A stretch of 64,000 bases of DNA from an uncultured Burkholderiaceae bacterium (GTDB lineage: Bacteria > Pseudomonadota > Gammaproteobacteria > Burkholderiales > Burkholderiaceae_F): contig CALXQR010000001.1 in NCBI GenBank assembly GCA_944390675.1, positions 124,001-188,000 on the forward strand. Reading direction: 5' to 3'. The number at the start of each line of letters is the position of its first letter. The first letter of the stretch is position 1. Under the pieces are notes generated by a model. That model did no database searches. It had not been told where the DNA came from and saw nothing but the letters and a program-made list of their open reading frames with translations. Shown in pieces: positions 17,465 through 27,288 of this stretch. Position numbers and translations under genes: made by a program.

Positions 17465-18322
17465 TTAAAGCTCACGCTGCACACCGCGCGGGCATTTATA
17501 TCGCTTATAAGACCACAAGTATTGCTCAGGACGCTTCAAAATTGTCTCTTCAATCAAACGATTCATGGCTGTCACATCTTGCTTTTCGTCGCCCGTCAAC
17601 TGGTAATCCCAACTTTGAACATGCATGCGCCAACCCTGCGGTTCGCGCTCCATTCGCGCCATGATGATCTGAGCATTAAATTGTTTAGCCAATTTCAAAG
17701 GGAAGGTCATCGTGTAGGCTTTTTCGCCAAAGAGCGGCGCCCAAACCCCTTCACCATGTGACGGTACTTGATCGGGTAAAATGCCAGCGATTCCTCCGGC
17801 TTTCATAATTCTTAATATTTGCCTGACACCTTTTAAATCAGCGCTCGCCGGAACGATATTTTCCGAAACTCTTCCCTCACCGACAATTTTTCTGAGATAA
17901 CTTTTACGAGGAACTCTGTAAAGGATGGCAAATTGTCTGTTCGTTCCTTTTAACCAGCGCTCGGCCACCATCATCGGTCCGACTTCGTAACAGCCAATGT
18001 GCGGAGTAAGAAAAACTATTGGGCGTGCGCTTCCCAATGCCTCATCAAGAATCGGCAGGGACCGCTCATCGATGCAGCAACGTTCTAAAACCTGCTGCCG
18101 AGTCCGTCCCCAAACCCAAGGCGCTTCAACCGCTTGAGCGCCTTGCTCTCGGGCAACTTCATAGGCCAAGGCCGGAGAATAAATTCCGGCTCTGGTTAAA
18201 TTTTTGTTGATCTCTTGCCGATAAGCACTGTCAAAACGATAAATGAGCGTTCCGACAAAACGCCCAATTGATCGCAATAAATTGAGTGGCAAACGTGAAA
18301 TTAAATATATTAGGAATTCCAT
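17465..18322 (-). CDS. Lipid A biosynthesis acyltransferase (LpxL/LpxM family), first copy
   Basis: 285-aa member of the same family as its downstream neighbour. The catalytic motif here is H-x4-E in FLTPHIGCYEVGPM; ILPDQVPSHGEGVWAPLFG and the C-terminal QYLWSYKRYKCP are the other family blocks. It is the first gene of a minus-strand operon (acyltransferase, acyltransferase, rlmI, cobW), transcribed divergently from metK across a 195-base gap; the same divergent arrangement with metK is common in betaproteobacteria. Confidence 0.9.
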   Translation of the reverse strand: MEFLIYLISRLPLNLLRSIGRFVGTLIYRFDSAYRQEINKNLTRAGIYSPALAYEVAREQGAQAVEAPWVWGRTRQQVLERCCIDERSLPILDEALGSARPIVFLTPHIGCYEVGPMMVAERWLKGTNRQFAILYRVPRKSYLRKIVGEGRVSENIVPASADLKGVRQILRIMKAGGIAGILPDQVPSHGEGVWAPLFGEKAYTMTFPLKLAKQFNAQIIMARMEREPQGWRMHVQSWDYQLTGDEKQDVTAMNRLIEETILKRPEQYLWSYKRYKCPRGVQREL

Positions 18323-18440
18323 AACGAAGATTTTGCCAAACTTTTCAGTTAACGGACTTGATTTTTATATTAGTAAGAGTAGCATTTTGCATCACGCCGA
18401 GTTAAGGACAACTTGCGGGGCGTTTCAAAAATACCGCTAA

Positions 18441-18510
18441 AGCGTCAGCCGCATTCCGGATCTTATCGCGGTGGACGCTCGTTCCACAGGATCTAACATC
18501 AAAAGGAATG
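18441..18510 (+). promoter_or_regulatory. Candidate cis-regulatory RNA (pseudoknot) in the metK leader
   Basis: A two-part stem is visible: AGCGTC/GACGCT (18441-18446 with 18474-18479) and CCGC/GCGG (18449-18452 with 18468-18471), separated by a 2x2 internal loop and capped by a 15-base loop. The loop bases ATTCC (18453-18457) are complementary to GGAAT (18505-18509), which contains the metK ribosome binding site; the linker GTTCC (18481-18485) can pair with the same bases instead. That is the geometry of an H-type pseudoknot switch hiding the Shine-Dalgarno site. A further stem ACGCC/GGCGT lies upstream (18394-18423). It does not match the SAM-I, SAM-II or SAH patterns I know. Ligand and function are inference. 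Confidence 0.45.
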
Positions 18511-18517
18511 TAGCACC

Positions 18518-19690
18518 ATGGATTCTTATCTTTTTACCTCTGAATCGGTTTCGGAAGGCCATCCCGATAAGGTTGCCGACCAAATTTCCGATGCAATTCT
18601 TGATGCCATTTTGGCTCAAGATCCGTACAGCCGCGTGGCCGCTGAAACGCTTTGCAATACGGGCTTGGTTGTATTGGCCGGCGAAATCACCACTCAGGCC
18701 AATGTCGACTACATCGACATCGCTCGTGAAACCCTCAAGCGCATCGGTTATGACAATTCCGACTACGGCATTGATCACAAGGGCTGCTCAGTCTTGGTCG
18801 GCTATGACAAACAATCCAATGACATTGCCCAAGGCGTTGACCGCGCTAGCGACGACTACTTGGAACAAGGCGCAGGCGACCAAGGTTTGATGTTCGGTTA
18901 TGCATGCGACGAAACGCCGACCTTAATGCCCGCCGCTATCTATTACGCTCACCGCCTCATGCAGCAGCAATCCATTGTTCGCCGCAACGGCACGCTCGAC
19001 TTTTTGCGCCCCGACGCTAAGAGCCAAGTAACCTTGCGCTATGAAAATGGCCGTCCTGTCGCTATCGACACCGTTGTGTTGTCCACGCAGCACCATCCCC
19101 GCATGAGCGACGGCAATAAGATGAAACCCGAATTCATCGAAGCCGTGATTGAGCACATCATTAAACCTGTTTTGCCGCAGGAATGGCTCAAGAACACCCG
19201 CTTCTTGATTAACCCGACCGGCCGTTTTGTGGTCGGCGGCCCACAAGGCGACTGCGGCTTGACCGGCAGAAAGATTATCGTTGACACTTATGGCGGTGCT
19301 TGCCCGCACGGCGGCGGCGCCTTCTCTGGTAAGGACCCGTCCAAGGTCGACCGTTCTGCCGCTTATGCCTGCCGTTATGTGGCCAAGAACATCGTGGCCG
19401 CGGGTCTTGCTTCTCGCTGCCAAGTTCAAGTTTCTTACGCAATCGGTGTGGCGCAACCCATCAATGTAACGGTTCGCACATTCGGCACCGGCAAAATTGC
19501 TGATGAAAAAATTGCCGAACTCGTCCGTCGCCACTTCGATCTTCGTCCGCGCGGAATCATCCAAATGCTGGATCTGCTTCGCCCGATTTATTCGAAGACG
19601 GCAGCTTACGGTCACTTCGGCCGTGAGGAACCGGAATTCACATGGGAACGAACGGATAAGGCCGAACTTCTGAAAAGCGACGCTTTCTAA
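18518..19690 (+). CDS. metK: S-adenosylmethionine synthetase
   Basis: Makes SAM from methionine and ATP. The 390-aa protein (usual length about 384-396) has the N-terminal [20 protein letters not shown] signature, the [12 protein letters not shown] loop, the [16 protein letters not shown] phosphate-binding block (GGGAFSGKD just before) and the C-terminal [12 protein letters not shown]. Ribosome binding site AAGGA at 18503-18507. Transcribed alone between a structured leader and a terminator. Product feeds methyltransferases; the downstream product SAH is recycled by ahcY 3.5 kb away, itself under an SAH riboswitch. Confidence 0.98.
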   Translation: MDSYLFTSESVSEGHPDKVADQISDAILDAILAQDPYSRVAAETLCNTGLVVLAGEITTQANVDYIDIARETLKRIGYDNSDYGIDHKGCSVLVGYDKQSNDIAQGVDRASDDYLEQGAGDQGLMFGYACDETPTLMPAAIYYAHRLMQQQSIVRRNGTLDFLRPDAKSQVTLRYENGRPVAIDTVVLSTQHHPRMSDGNKMKPEFIEAVIEHIIKPVLPQEWLKNTRFLINPTGRFVVGGPQGDCGLTGRKIIVDTYGGACPHGGGAFSGKDPSKVDRSAAYACRYVAKNIVAAGLASRCQVQVSYAIGVAQPINVTVRTFGTGKIADEKIAELVRRHFDLRPRGIIQMLDLLRPIYSKTAAYGHFGREEPEFTWERTDKAELLKSDAF

Positions 19691-19701
19691 TCGATGACAA
19701 G

Positions 19702-19740
19702 ATTTCGCCCCGCAATAACCCCATTCGGGGCGAAATGTTT
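19702..19740 (+). terminator. Terminator between metK and nfsB-like gene
   Basis: A 10-bp stem ATTTCGCCCC/GGGGCGAAAT (19702-19711 with 19727-19736) with a 15-base loop, followed by GTTTATTTG on the plus strand. It sits between convergent genes and may serve both. Confidence 0.75.
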
Positions 19741-20395
19741 ATTTGAGTTCAGTAAAGATATCTTCTTTCTTCAGTCTCGACTTCGGTCGACGAGCATTGG
19801 AATCATCTTCTGCTCTATAACCCAAGCTTACCGCCACAACACTTCTGAGTCCTTTCTGGCGCAAACCTAAAATTTCATCAAGCTTTTCAAAATCCACGCC
19901 TTCAAGCGCTGTGGAATCAATCCCCATGCCGGCAGCAGCAAAAAGAATGAACCCTAAGGCAATATACGCTTGAGCCGTTTCCCAAGCGAGCGTTTCTGAC
20001 ACCGTCCCGGAGTGTAATCCAACAAAATGACGACGGCCCGCATCCAATCCTTCGACAATTTCTAAATCCGCATAGCGGCCGTCGGCGATTTCTTTATCCA
20101 AAACTTTTTTTAAATGTTCTTCTGTGATTTTTTCAGGCACAGCAAACACAATCACATCACTTGCCTTTAATACTCTTTCCCGATTGAAATCCAGAATTGC
20201 GTCAATGATTTTATTCTTAGCCTCGGGAGTGCTGACCGTAATAAATTTCCATGTTTGAGAATTAACTGACGAAGGCGCTAAACGCAAAATTTCCAACAGC
20301 TGATCAAATTGCTCTCTCGGAATCGTCTTACCACTGTAATGTTTTGTCGTATAACGCTCTTGGGCAATCTGAAGCATTGTTTTTTGAACCGTCAT
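19739..20395 (-). CDS. Oxygen-insensitive NAD(P)H nitroreductase (NfsB-type)
   Basis: FMN-dependent flavoprotein of 218 aa, the same size as E. coli NfsB/dihydropteridine reductase. FMN-binding blocks: ERYTTKHYSGKTI (N-terminal Arg/Lys), APSSVNSQTWKF near residue 42-53, and the C-terminal glycine-containing SVVAVSLGYRAEDD followed by the KSRLKKEDIF tail. ATG at 20395 is chosen because AAGGAGCG lies just upstream; an upstream ATG at 20425 has no ribosome binding site. Physiological substrate unknown (quinones, nitro compounds or pterins in relatives). Convergent to metK and divergent from trpS. Confidence 0.88.
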   Translation of the reverse strand: MTVQKTMLQIAQERYTTKHYSGKTIPREQFDQLLEILRLAPSSVNSQTWKFITVSTPEAKNKIIDAILDFNRERVLKASDVIVFAVPEKITEEHLKKVLDKEIADGRYADLEIVEGLDAGRRHFVGLHSGTVSETLAWETAQAYIALGFILFAAAGMGIDSTALEGVDFEKLDEILGLRQKGLRSVVAVSLGYRAEDDSNARRPKSRLKKEDIFTELK

Positions 20396-20553
20396 TTTTC
20401 GCTCCTTCACTGACATAAATTCCATCGTTTTCAGTTTATTCGGTTTTCAGGTGCCTGAATATCCTTTGAACTACTTAGCCTGTTGTTTTGACCTTTAACA
20501 ATCTGGGCCATACAATCTACTGGTTTTAGTTTTTCTCTGATTTGGATAGAAAT

Positions 20554-21927
20554 ATGACGATTCGTGTATTAACGGGCATTAATACAACCGGTACTCTGCA
20601 TATCGGCAATTATGTCGGCGCCATCAGACCGGCTATTCAGGCAAGCCATCGAAAAGACGTTCAAAGTTTTTATTTCATGGCTGACCTTCATGCTCTGATT
20701 AAATGTCAGGATCCGGATCGCATCGAGCGTTCCCGTCTGCAAATCGCTGCTACGTGGCTGGCCGCCGGACTGGATCCTTCACACGTCGTGTTCTATCGTC
20801 AAAGCGACATCCCCGAGATTCCGCTGCTCAGCTGGATGCTGACTTGCGTGACCGCCAAAGGTCAAATGAACCGAGCTCACGCTTATAAAGCCGCGCTTGA
20901 AGCCAACGTTGAAAACTCTGATGATCCGGATGCCGGCATTTCAATGGGTCTTTACAGCTACCCCATCTTGATGGCCGCCGATATTTTGATGTTCAACGCA
21001 CATAAGGTGCCCGTTGGCAAGGATCAAATCCAACATTTGGAAATGGCGCGCGACGTCGCCACTCGCTTCAACTACCTCTACGCCACCCCGGACAATCCCT
21101 TCTTTGTGATGCCGGAGGCTGTGGTTGATGAAACTCACGAAGTTTTGCCGGGTCTTGACGGCCGCAAAATGAGTAAGAGCTACAACAACGTCATTCCGCT
21201 CTTCGAAGGTGGCAGCAAAGCCTTAAAGGAAGCCATCGCCGGCATTAAAACGGACTCTAAATTACCAGGTGAGCCCAAAGATCCGAAATCAACTTCCTTG
21301 ACGGCAATCTATGAGGCATTCTCCACTCCGGAAGAATACGCTCAATTCTGTAAGCGCCTCGAAGAAGGCTTGGGCTGGGGCGAAGCCAAGCAAGAACTTT
21401 TTGAAAAAATTGAAGCTGAAATTGGCCCCATGCGCTCTAAGTATGAGCAGTTAATGGAACATCCTGAGCAAATTGAAGCGATCTTGCAAGAAGGCGCTCG
21501 CAAAGCTCGCGAAATCGCTATTCCGTTCATGCAAAGAGTTCGTCAAGCTGTTGGGCTGAGAAATTTCGCACACTTTGGTGAAATGCAGCGTCAAACAACT
21601 GAAAAGAAAAAAGCGTCCTTGCCGATTTTCAAGCAATACCGCGAAAAGGACGGCAAGTTTTATTTCAAGTTGACAAGCGCCTCCGGCAAAGAGCTTTTAC
21701 AAAGTGTTCCCTTTGACAGCGGCAGGGATTGCGGTCAAGTGGTCGCCTCTTTGAAGTGTTCCGGCCTTTGCGATGAGGCTTCTGTTGTTGCCGTTATCAA
21801 AGATGGTGAAACTGTCACGGTTAAATGCGTTCAACTCTGTCCCGGTGTCAGCCGAGAAGAAATTCAAAACGCCTTATGTGCCATTCGAGCCGCTGAAGAA
21901 GAAAAGCGTCAAAAGAAAGCACAATAA
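20554..21927 (+). CDS. trpS: Tryptophanyl-tRNA synthetase with C-terminal extension
   Basis: Class Ic synthetase charging tRNA-Trp. HIGH-type motif TGTLHIGNYVGAIRP near residue 13, ADLHALIK, QMNRAHAYKA, GKDQIQHLEMARDVA and the KMSKS loop GRKMSKSYNN are all intact. At 457 aa it is longer than the bacterial core of about 335; the extra C-terminal part begins near YREKDGKFYFKLTSASGKEL and looks like a DUF1508/YegP-type small domain plus a charged tail. Betaproteobacterial TrpS proteins are often extended, so this is probably a lineage trait. ATG at 20554 is preferred over the in-frame TTG at 20542. Confidence 0.95.
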   Translation: MTIRVLTGINTTGTLHIGNYVGAIRPAIQASHRKDVQSFYFMADLHALIKCQDPDRIERSRLQIAATWLAAGLDPSHVVFYRQSDIPEIPLLSWMLTCVTAKGQMNRAHAYKAALEANVENSDDPDAGISMGLYSYPILMAADILMFNAHKVPVGKDQIQHLEMARDVATRFNYLYATPDNPFFVMPEAVVDETHEVLPGLDGRKMSKSYNNVIPLFEGGSKALKEAIAGIKTDSKLPGEPKDPKSTSLTAIYEAFSTPEEYAQFCKRLEEGLGWGEAKQELFEKIEAEIGPMRSKYEQLMEHPEQIEAILQEGARKAREIAIPFMQRVRQAVGLRNFAHFGEMQRQTTEKKKASLPIFKQYREKDGKFYFKLTSASGKELLQSVPFDSGRDCGQVVASLKCSGLCDEASVVAVIKDGETVTVKCVQLCPGVSREEIQNALCAIRAAEEEKRQKKAQ

Positions 21928-21932
21928 TGAAT

Positions 21933-21972
21933 TTGGGGAAACGAGCTCATAGAACGTTTCCCCAATGTTTTT
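21933..21972 (+). terminator. Terminator after trpS
   Basis: An 11-bp perfect stem TTGGGGAAACG/CGTTTCCCCAA (21933-21943 with 21955-21965), 11-base loop, then TGTTTTT. It ends one base before the SAH riboswitch begins. Confidence 0.88.
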
Positions 21973-22041
21973 CTCAAGGAGCGCTGCGAGACTGCCAATT
22001 GAGGAAGCTCCCAGGCTTGAGATAAATCTTAACGGCGCTCA
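21973..22041 (+). promoter_or_regulatory. SAH riboswitch upstream of ahcY
   Basis: The S-adenosylhomocysteine riboswitch pattern is recognisable: closing stem CTCAAG/CTTGAG (21973-21978 with 22016-22021), conserved GGAGCGCTGC (21978-21987), CCCAGGCT (22010-22017) and the downstream AACGGCGCTCA (22031-22041), whose GCGCTC pairs with GAGCGC (21979-21984) as the pseudoknot. It lies about 40 bases before the ahcY start, where this class normally turns on SAH recycling when SAH accumulates. Confidence 0.9.
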
Positions 22042-22079
22042 GTTGGTATCAATTAATTTTTAAAAATCGGAGATTTTTA

Positions 22080-23474
22080 ATGAGTACCCCATACATTATT
22101 GCTGATATCGGTTTAGCCGACTGGGGCAGAAAAGAAATTCAAATTGCAGAGACAGAAATGCCGGGTTTGATGGCAATTCGCGAAGAATACGCCGCCGCTC
22201 AACCTCTAAAAGGTGCCCGCATCTCGGGTTCCCTGCACATGACAATTCAAACCGCTGTTTTGATTGAAACTTTAGTGGCTTTAGGCGCTCAAGTTCGCTG
22301 GGCAAGCTGCAACATTTTCTCCACTCAGGATCATGCTGCCGCCGCGATTGCCGCCGAGGGCATTCCTGTTTTCGCCGTGAAGGGAGAAAGCGTGAGCGAC
22401 TACTGGGAATACACCCATAAAATTATGGAGTGGGATGACGGCGGTTATTCGAACATGATTTTGGATGACGGCGGCGATGCTACGCTGCTTTTGCATTTAG
22501 GCGCTCAGGCCGAAGACGATCACAGTGTTATTGAACAACCCAAGAGCGATGAAGAAAAAGCGCTTTTTGCCGCCATTGACCGTCATTTAAAGGAAGATCC
22601 CCACTGGTACTCAAAGCGCATCGTTCATATCAAGGGCGTTAGCGAAGAGACCACAACCGGCGTTCACCGTCTGTATCAGATGGCCGCCAAGGGCACGCTT
22701 CGCTTCCCGGCGATGAATGTCAACGATTCGGTCACAAAATCCAAATTCGATAACCTCTATGGCTGCCGCGAATCGCTGGTCGATGGAATTAAACGCGCCA
22801 CCGATGTCATGATCGCCGGCAAAGTTGCAGTTGTTGTTGGCTACGGCGATGTGGGCAAGGGCTGCGCTCAGGCTCTTCGCGCTCTTGCCGCTCAGGTTTG
22901 GGTTGTAGAAGTTGACCCGATTTGCGCTCTTCAGGCCGCTATGGAAGGCTACCGAGTCGTCACCATGGACTGGGCCGCAGACAAAGCCGATATTTTTGTC
23001 ACGGCGACCGGCAACATCAATGTGATTACTCACGATCACATGATTCGCATGAAAAACGAAGCCATCGTCTGCAACATCGGCCACTTTGACAGTGAAATTG
23101 ACGTTGCAAGCATGCGTCAGTACAAATGGGAAAACATCAAACCTCAAGTCGACCACATTCTTTTACCCTCCGGCAACAAGATCATTTTGCTTGCCGAAGG
23201 CCGTTTGGTGAATTTAGGGTGCGCAACCGGTCACCCGAGCTATGTGATGTCGAGCTCCTTTGCCAACCAAACCTTGGCTCAAATTGAGCTTTTTAACCAC
23301 ACCGACAAATACCCGGTCGGCGTTTACGTTTTGCCGAAAATCTTGGACGAAAAAGTTGCACGCCTGCAGCTCAAAAACTTCAATGCTCAATTGTCAGAAC
23401 TGACCGACGAGCAAGCGGCCTACATCGGTGTGCCGAAAGAAGGTCCTTATAAGAGCGATGCGTATCGCTATTAA
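22080..23474 (+). CDS. ahcY: Adenosylhomocysteinase
   Basis: NAD-dependent hydrolase that splits SAH into homocysteine and adenosine, relieving product inhibition of methyltransferases. The 464-aa protein shows [17 protein letters not shown], the substrate region [37 protein letters not shown], the NAD Rossmann motif [18 protein letters not shown], the C-terminal [10 protein letters not shown], and the KSDAYRY end typical of the family. An SAH riboswitch precedes it. The usual betaproteobacterial partner metF is not adjacent; a formyl-THF cycloligase gene lies convergently downstream. Confidence 0.97.
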   Translation: MSTPYIIADIGLADWGRKEIQIAETEMPGLMAIREEYAAAQPLKGARISGSLHMTIQTAVLIETLVALGAQVRWASCNIFSTQDHAAAAIAAEGIPVFAVKGESVSDYWEYTHKIMEWDDGGYSNMILDDGGDATLLLHLGAQAEDDHSVIEQPKSDEEKALFAAIDRHLKEDPHWYSKRIVHIKGVSEETTTGVHRLYQMAAKGTLRFPAMNVNDSVTKSKFDNLYGCRESLVDGIKRATDVMIAGKVAVVVGYGDVGKGCAQALRALAAQVWVVEVDPICALQAAMEGYRVVTMDWAADKADIFVTATGNINVITHDHMIRMKNEAIVCNIGHFDSEIDVASMRQYKWENIKPQVDHILLPSGNKIILLAEGRLVNLGCATGHPSYVMSSSFANQTLAQIELFNHTDKYPVGVYVLPKILDEKVARLQLKNFNAQLSELTDEQAAYIGVPKEGPYKSDAYRY

Positions 23475-23483
23475 TTGCTTTCT

Positions 23484-24047
23484 TTAGAGATTGGCGGAAG
23501 ATGGCCTCACCAATGTGAAGCCATCTTCACTTATATAGCCATCAAGTTTTTGATCATGAGACTCGTGCGGTAATTCGTCAAAAATACACTGCTGACAAAC
23601 CACACCCACGGTTAACCCAAAGTGCGTTTGACACAGTAATCTGTCATACCAGCCACCTCCATAGCCCAACCGGTATCCTTGCCTATCAATAGCTACGCAT
23701 GGGATCAAAAGACATTGTGGGAGTAACCTTTTGTCGGACTGAGGCGCAGGGACGCCAGTTTCGTCTCTGCTCAACGCTTCTTTTGCGGACCACTTCCGGA
23801 AAGAGAATTGATGATTTTCGATTCGGGGCAGGGCGAGAGTCATAATCTTGGATTCTGTTTGAAGTTCATCAAGAACTGCTCGCAAATCAATTTCTCCCCG
23901 TATGGGGTAATAAAAACCCACGGATTGGAAATGATTCTGAGTGAAAAACTTTCTGACATGAGCAACAATAAGATCATTAACCTTATGAATTTGAAGATCT
24001 TTTCTTCTTTCTAGACAGATTTTTCTGAAAAAAGTTTTTTCCGTCAT
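23484..24047 (-). CDS. 5-formyltetrahydrofolate cyclo-ligase
   Basis: Converts 5-formyl-THF to 5,10-methenyl-THF with ATP (FAU1/YgfA family). 187 aa, typical length. Recognisable are the N-terminal basic segment (FFRKICLERRK), the substrate loop FYYPIRGEIDLR, and the C-terminal signature CVAIDRQGYRLGYGGGWYDRLL with the phosphate-binding GYGGGxYDR. A long inverted repeat (GAAGATGGC/GCCATCTTC, 23497-23528) lies in its 3' end. Divergent from slt with 37 bases between start codons, so their promoters must overlap the coding starts. Confidence 0.9.
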   Translation of the reverse strand: MTEKTFFRKICLERRKDLQIHKVNDLIVAHVRKFFTQNHFQSVGFYYPIRGEIDLRAVLDELQTESKIMTLALPRIENHQFSFRKWSAKEALSRDETGVPAPQSDKRLLPQCLLIPCVAIDRQGYRLGYGGGWYDRLLCQTHFGLTVGVVCQQCIFDELPHESHDQKLDGYISEDGFTLVRPSSANL

Positions 24048-24084
24048 AACTCAGATCCGCACTTTTTCGATTAAAGTATGTTCC

Positions 24085-26208
24085 ATGCAGTCTAAAACAT
24101 TCCGAACCTTTATCTTCGCTTTTTTTCAGATTTTGCTTCTCTGTCTCGGAGCAAATCTTTCGTTTGCGTTTAGCGCTAGCGCCTCGCCACAGGCCCCTCT
24201 CGACACAAACCAAATCTTAAAAAGTGAACACCCCGAAAATAACTCAGATGTTGTCGCCTTGTTAAAAAGTCAAGATGATGAAGCCAAATTTCTCTTTTTC
24301 CAAGAAGCGTTTGAAAAACAAAAACTTCAGCTTTTTGAAAAACCGGAACAAAATTTAAGTAAAAACTATCTTTTACGTGACTACGCACGTGCCTGGTCTC
24401 TGCTTTCTCAAGCCAGACAGGAACCTGAAAACCGCTCCGTTCAAAAGCAAATTGAACGTTTTATCGCTCAGCACAACGGTCAATATTTAGCAGAACGCAT
24501 AAGAACAGATTGGCTATTAATCATGGCGCCGATTTGGCACAAAAATAACCAATGGAAAACTTTCTCTGCCGTACGAAATCAACTTCAATGGAACAAATCG
24601 GCCCCTAGCTTAGTTTGTTGGAATATTTATCACCAAATCAGCAACGCCAATACAATTTCTCAAAAACAAGCCAATGAAATTCTTGACACAATCAATTCGC
24701 CATCTTTTAAAGGCAATGGCATTTGCCGAAGAGTTTCTGGCGTTTTAATAAATATAAAGCCGTCAACAGCGTTTACCAGACTGGTTGTCCTCACGCAGCA
24801 AAACTGCCTCTCAGAGGCCAGAGATGTATTGAATTTTTTGATTAAGAAAAACCGTCTGCCAGCTAAAGAGGCTCGCTTAGCCTTCAATAGCCCCTCCCGC
24901 TGGTACCGTAATCACCGCAATAAGCTCTCTGCGCAAAACAAATTCGTACGTCTGATTGCCGCCTACCGATTAACGTCCGTCAACACCAATTGGGCTGTCC
25001 GTGTTGCGGAGTCGGTTAACGACTTACTGAACAAAAATGAAAAAAGCGCCCTTTGGGGGCGGCTCGGTTATGTTGCCGCCATCTATCAAAACCCCAAGGC
25101 GCTTAAATGGTTTGCCAAAGGCGGAACCTCCGTATGCACGGGTCCCTATAGTGCATTTCCGGAAGAGTGCTTGCAGTGGCGTGCGCGAGCCGCATTGAGG
25201 GAACAAGATTGGCGAAGTCTCAATCATTTCATCGCTGCACTGCCTGCGTCAATCGCAAAAAATGAAAATTGGACCTATTGGAAAGCCAGGGCCTTATCCG
25301 AATTAGGCCAAAAAGAGCAAGCCGCTCAGTATTTCCGCAGCATTCCATCTGTGCGTACTTTCTACGGCAAACTCGCCGCAGAAGCATTGGGCGACTCTTT
25401 TTATTACTCTGGCAATGAAACTGTTGAGGCAACCAAAGAGGCTGTCGCATCAGCCGGAAAAAATGCCAGCTTGAAAAGGGCCAAAGCCTTTTACGACTTG
25501 GGACTTTTCGTTGAGGGACATCGTGAATGGCAGTGGGGCATTCGAAATATGAATCCCTCCGAAAAACTCGCTGCGGCACAATGGGCCCAATCCGAGTCTT
25601 TGCTCCACAGATCCATCAACACAGGTATCAGAGTTGCGGAGAACTATCCTCTCGATCATGATCTTCTTTATCCGCGCCCCTTTGAGAAAGAAATCAATAG
25701 CTATGCGAAAAAAGCAGATATTGATGTCAACTGGGTTTACGGATTGATGCGTCAAGAATCTCGCTTTATCGCCGCTGCGCAGTCCCGAGTCGGCGCGAAT
25801 GGTTTGATGCAAATTATGCCTGCCACGGCCAAATGGATTGCTAAGCAATTGGAGTTGGCGGACTTTAAGCCTCAAACAATTTATGAAATCGATACCAATA
25901 TTTACTTTGGCACAACATACCTGCGCACGTTGCTGGATCGATTGGACGGGAACATTATTCTGGCAACGGCGGGCTATAACGCCGGCCCCAACCGGGCAAG
26001 CCGCTGGCAGGCATCTTTGCCAAAAATAACCGAAGGGGCAATTTTCATTGAAACCATCCCCTTTACGGAAACCCGTAATTATGTGCAAAATGTGCTTGCC
26101 AACACCGTAGAGTACGCTCACGGACAAGGACAGAGCATTCCTTCATTTAAAAAGTGGTTGGGTAATATTCGGCCTGAAGCAAAAGAAGTCGTGAAAGAGA
26201 CCATTTGA
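24085..26208 (+). CDS. slt: Soluble lytic murein transglycosylase (Slt70-type)
   Basis: Periplasmic enzyme that cleaves peptidoglycan glycan strands with 1,6-anhydro formation. 707 aa: signal peptide (hydrophobic 10-33, AFSASAS cleavage region), a long superhelical alpha domain (about 40-530) and the C-terminal SLT catalytic domain with the Glu in [14 protein letters not shown], then [15 protein letters not shown] and the [15 protein letters not shown] block. The length is a little above E. coli Slt70. Its TGA overlaps the beginning of the cca gene region, and the two genes are probably cotranscribed with folB and ttcA. Confidence 0.93.
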   Translation: MQSKTFRTFIFAFFQILLLCLGANLSFAFSASASPQAPLDTNQILKSEHPENNSDVVALLKSQDDEAKFLFFQEAFEKQKLQLFEKPEQNLSKNYLLRDYARAWSLLSQARQEPENRSVQKQIERFIAQHNGQYLAERIRTDWLLIMAPIWHKNNQWKTFSAVRNQLQWNKSAPSLVCWNIYHQISNANTISQKQANEILDTINSPSFKGNGICRRVSGVLINIKPSTAFTRLVVLTQQNCLSEARDVLNFLIKKNRLPAKEARLAFNSPSRWYRNHRNKLSAQNKFVRLIAAYRLTSVNTNWAVRVAESVNDLLNKNEKSALWGRLGYVAAIYQNPKALKWFAKGGTSVCTGPYSAFPEECLQWRARAALREQDWRSLNHFIAALPASIAKNENWTYWKARALSELGQKEQAAQYFRSIPSVRTFYGKLAAEALGDSFYYSGNETVEATKEAVASAGKNASLKRAKAFYDLGLFVEGHREWQWGIRNMNPSEKLAAAQWAQSESLLHRSINTGIRVAENYPLDHDLLYPRPFEKEINSYAKKADIDVNWVYGLMRQESRFIAAAQSRVGANGLMQIMPATAKWIAKQLELADFKPQTIYEIDTNIYFGTTYLRTLLDRLDGNIILATAGYNAGPNRASRWQASLPKITEGAIFIETIPFTETRNYVQNVLANTVEYAHGQGQSIPSFKKWLGNIRPEAKEVVKETI

Positions 26209-26210
26209 TC

Positions 26211-27287
26211 ATGCGCGTTTACCTCGTCGGCGGCTATGTCCGCGACTTACTCCTTACGAGAGAACTTGGCTATTCCGAAAGCCAAGGGGACCGCGACTGG
26301 GTTGTGGTTGGCGCCACTCCGCAGCAAATGCTGGAGAAGGGATTTAAACCTGTCGGCAAAGATTTCCCCGTTTTTTTGCACCCCGACACACACGAAGAAT
26401 ATGCGCTGGCAAGAACGGAGCGAAAGATCGGTCCCGGTTATCACGGCTTTACCTTTCACACATCCCAAGACGTAACCTTGGAAGAAGATCTCAAACGCCG
26501 CGACTTGACCATCAATGCCATGGCTTTGGACGGAGAGAAATTGATCGATCCCTATGGCGGCCTTCAGGATATTCGCGCCAAGCTTTTGAGACACGTATCG
26601 GACGCTTTTAAAGAAGATCCCGTCCGTATCTTAAGAATTGCCCGCTTTAACGCGAAGTTGCCGGATTTTTCTGTTGCCTCGACCACTCATGCAATGCTTT
26701 GTGAGATGGTCAACAACGGTGAGGCCGACAGTCTCGTTGCAGAACGAGTCTTTCAAGAAATGCGCAAAGCGCTGAAAGAAGTTCGTCCCAGCCGATTCTT
26801 TGAAGTACTGACAAAGTGCGGTTTATGGCAGCGTTTTTTCCAAGATTTTCCGATTGACCAACAAATTCTTCATGAACTTGATCTCTCGGAAAGTCTTTGT
26901 GAAGCAGAAAAATTCGCACTTTTAACCCATGGTGAAAATGATTTAACCGCACTGAAAAACTTCCTTACTCTCCTGAAGCCTCCGGCAGAGATCTCGGATC
27001 TTGTACTCTTGTGGCACAAAATCAAAAATGATTTCTCACAACAGGATCCCGAGAGCGTGCTGAATTTGATTGAAAATTGCGATGCAATCCGACGCCCCGA
27101 TCGGCTGGACAAAGTGCTTCATGTCGCACATTTTTTATACAAAATAAACACTGACATTTGGCATCGCGCATTGGAAAAAGTTATTTTGATTGACAGCGCC
27201 AAAATTGCAGCTTCCTGCATTCAAAAATCAGACATCCGCTGCGCCATTCGAAACGCTCGTCTGCAAGCAATAAAGGAACCTTACTGA
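26211..27287 (+). CDS. cca: CCA tRNA nucleotidyltransferase, lacking the HD domain
   Basis: Adds the 3' CCA end to tRNAs. The N-terminal class II nucleotidyltransferase domain is intact: [12 protein letters not shown] (GG...R/K), RDWVVVGA (metal-binding DxD region), [14 protein letters not shown] and [12 protein letters not shown]. After about residue 200 the protein is short and diverged; no H...HD motif is visible, whereas betaproteobacterial/enterobacterial Cca usually continues with an HD phosphohydrolase domain to about 410 aa. Here it ends at 358 aa. ATG at 26211 is the natural start (MRVYLVGG); an in-frame TTG lies two codons earlier. Slt, cca, folB and ttcA are tightly packed. Confidence 0.9.
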   Translation: MRVYLVGGYVRDLLLTRELGYSESQGDRDWVVVGATPQQMLEKGFKPVGKDFPVFLHPDTHEEYALARTERKIGPGYHGFTFHTSQDVTLEEDLKRRDLTINAMALDGEKLIDPYGGLQDIRAKLLRHVSDAFKEDPVRILRIARFNAKLPDFSVASTTHAMLCEMVNNGEADSLVAERVFQEMRKALKEVRPSRFFEVLTKCGLWQRFFQDFPIDQQILHELDLSESLCEAEKFALLTHGENDLTALKNFLTLLKPPAEISDLVLLWHKIKNDFSQQDPESVLNLIENCDAIRRPDRLDKVLHVAHFLYKINTDIWHRALEKVILIDSAKIAASCIQKSDIRCAIRNARLQAIKEPY

Positions 27288-27288
27288 G

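Noticed and set aside
23497-23528. Inverted repeat GAAGATGGC/GCCATCTTC between ahcY and the cyclo-ligase as a terminator
   Set aside because: It lies inside the cyclo-ligase coding end and lacks a T-run on either strand; mentioned only as a possible weak signal.
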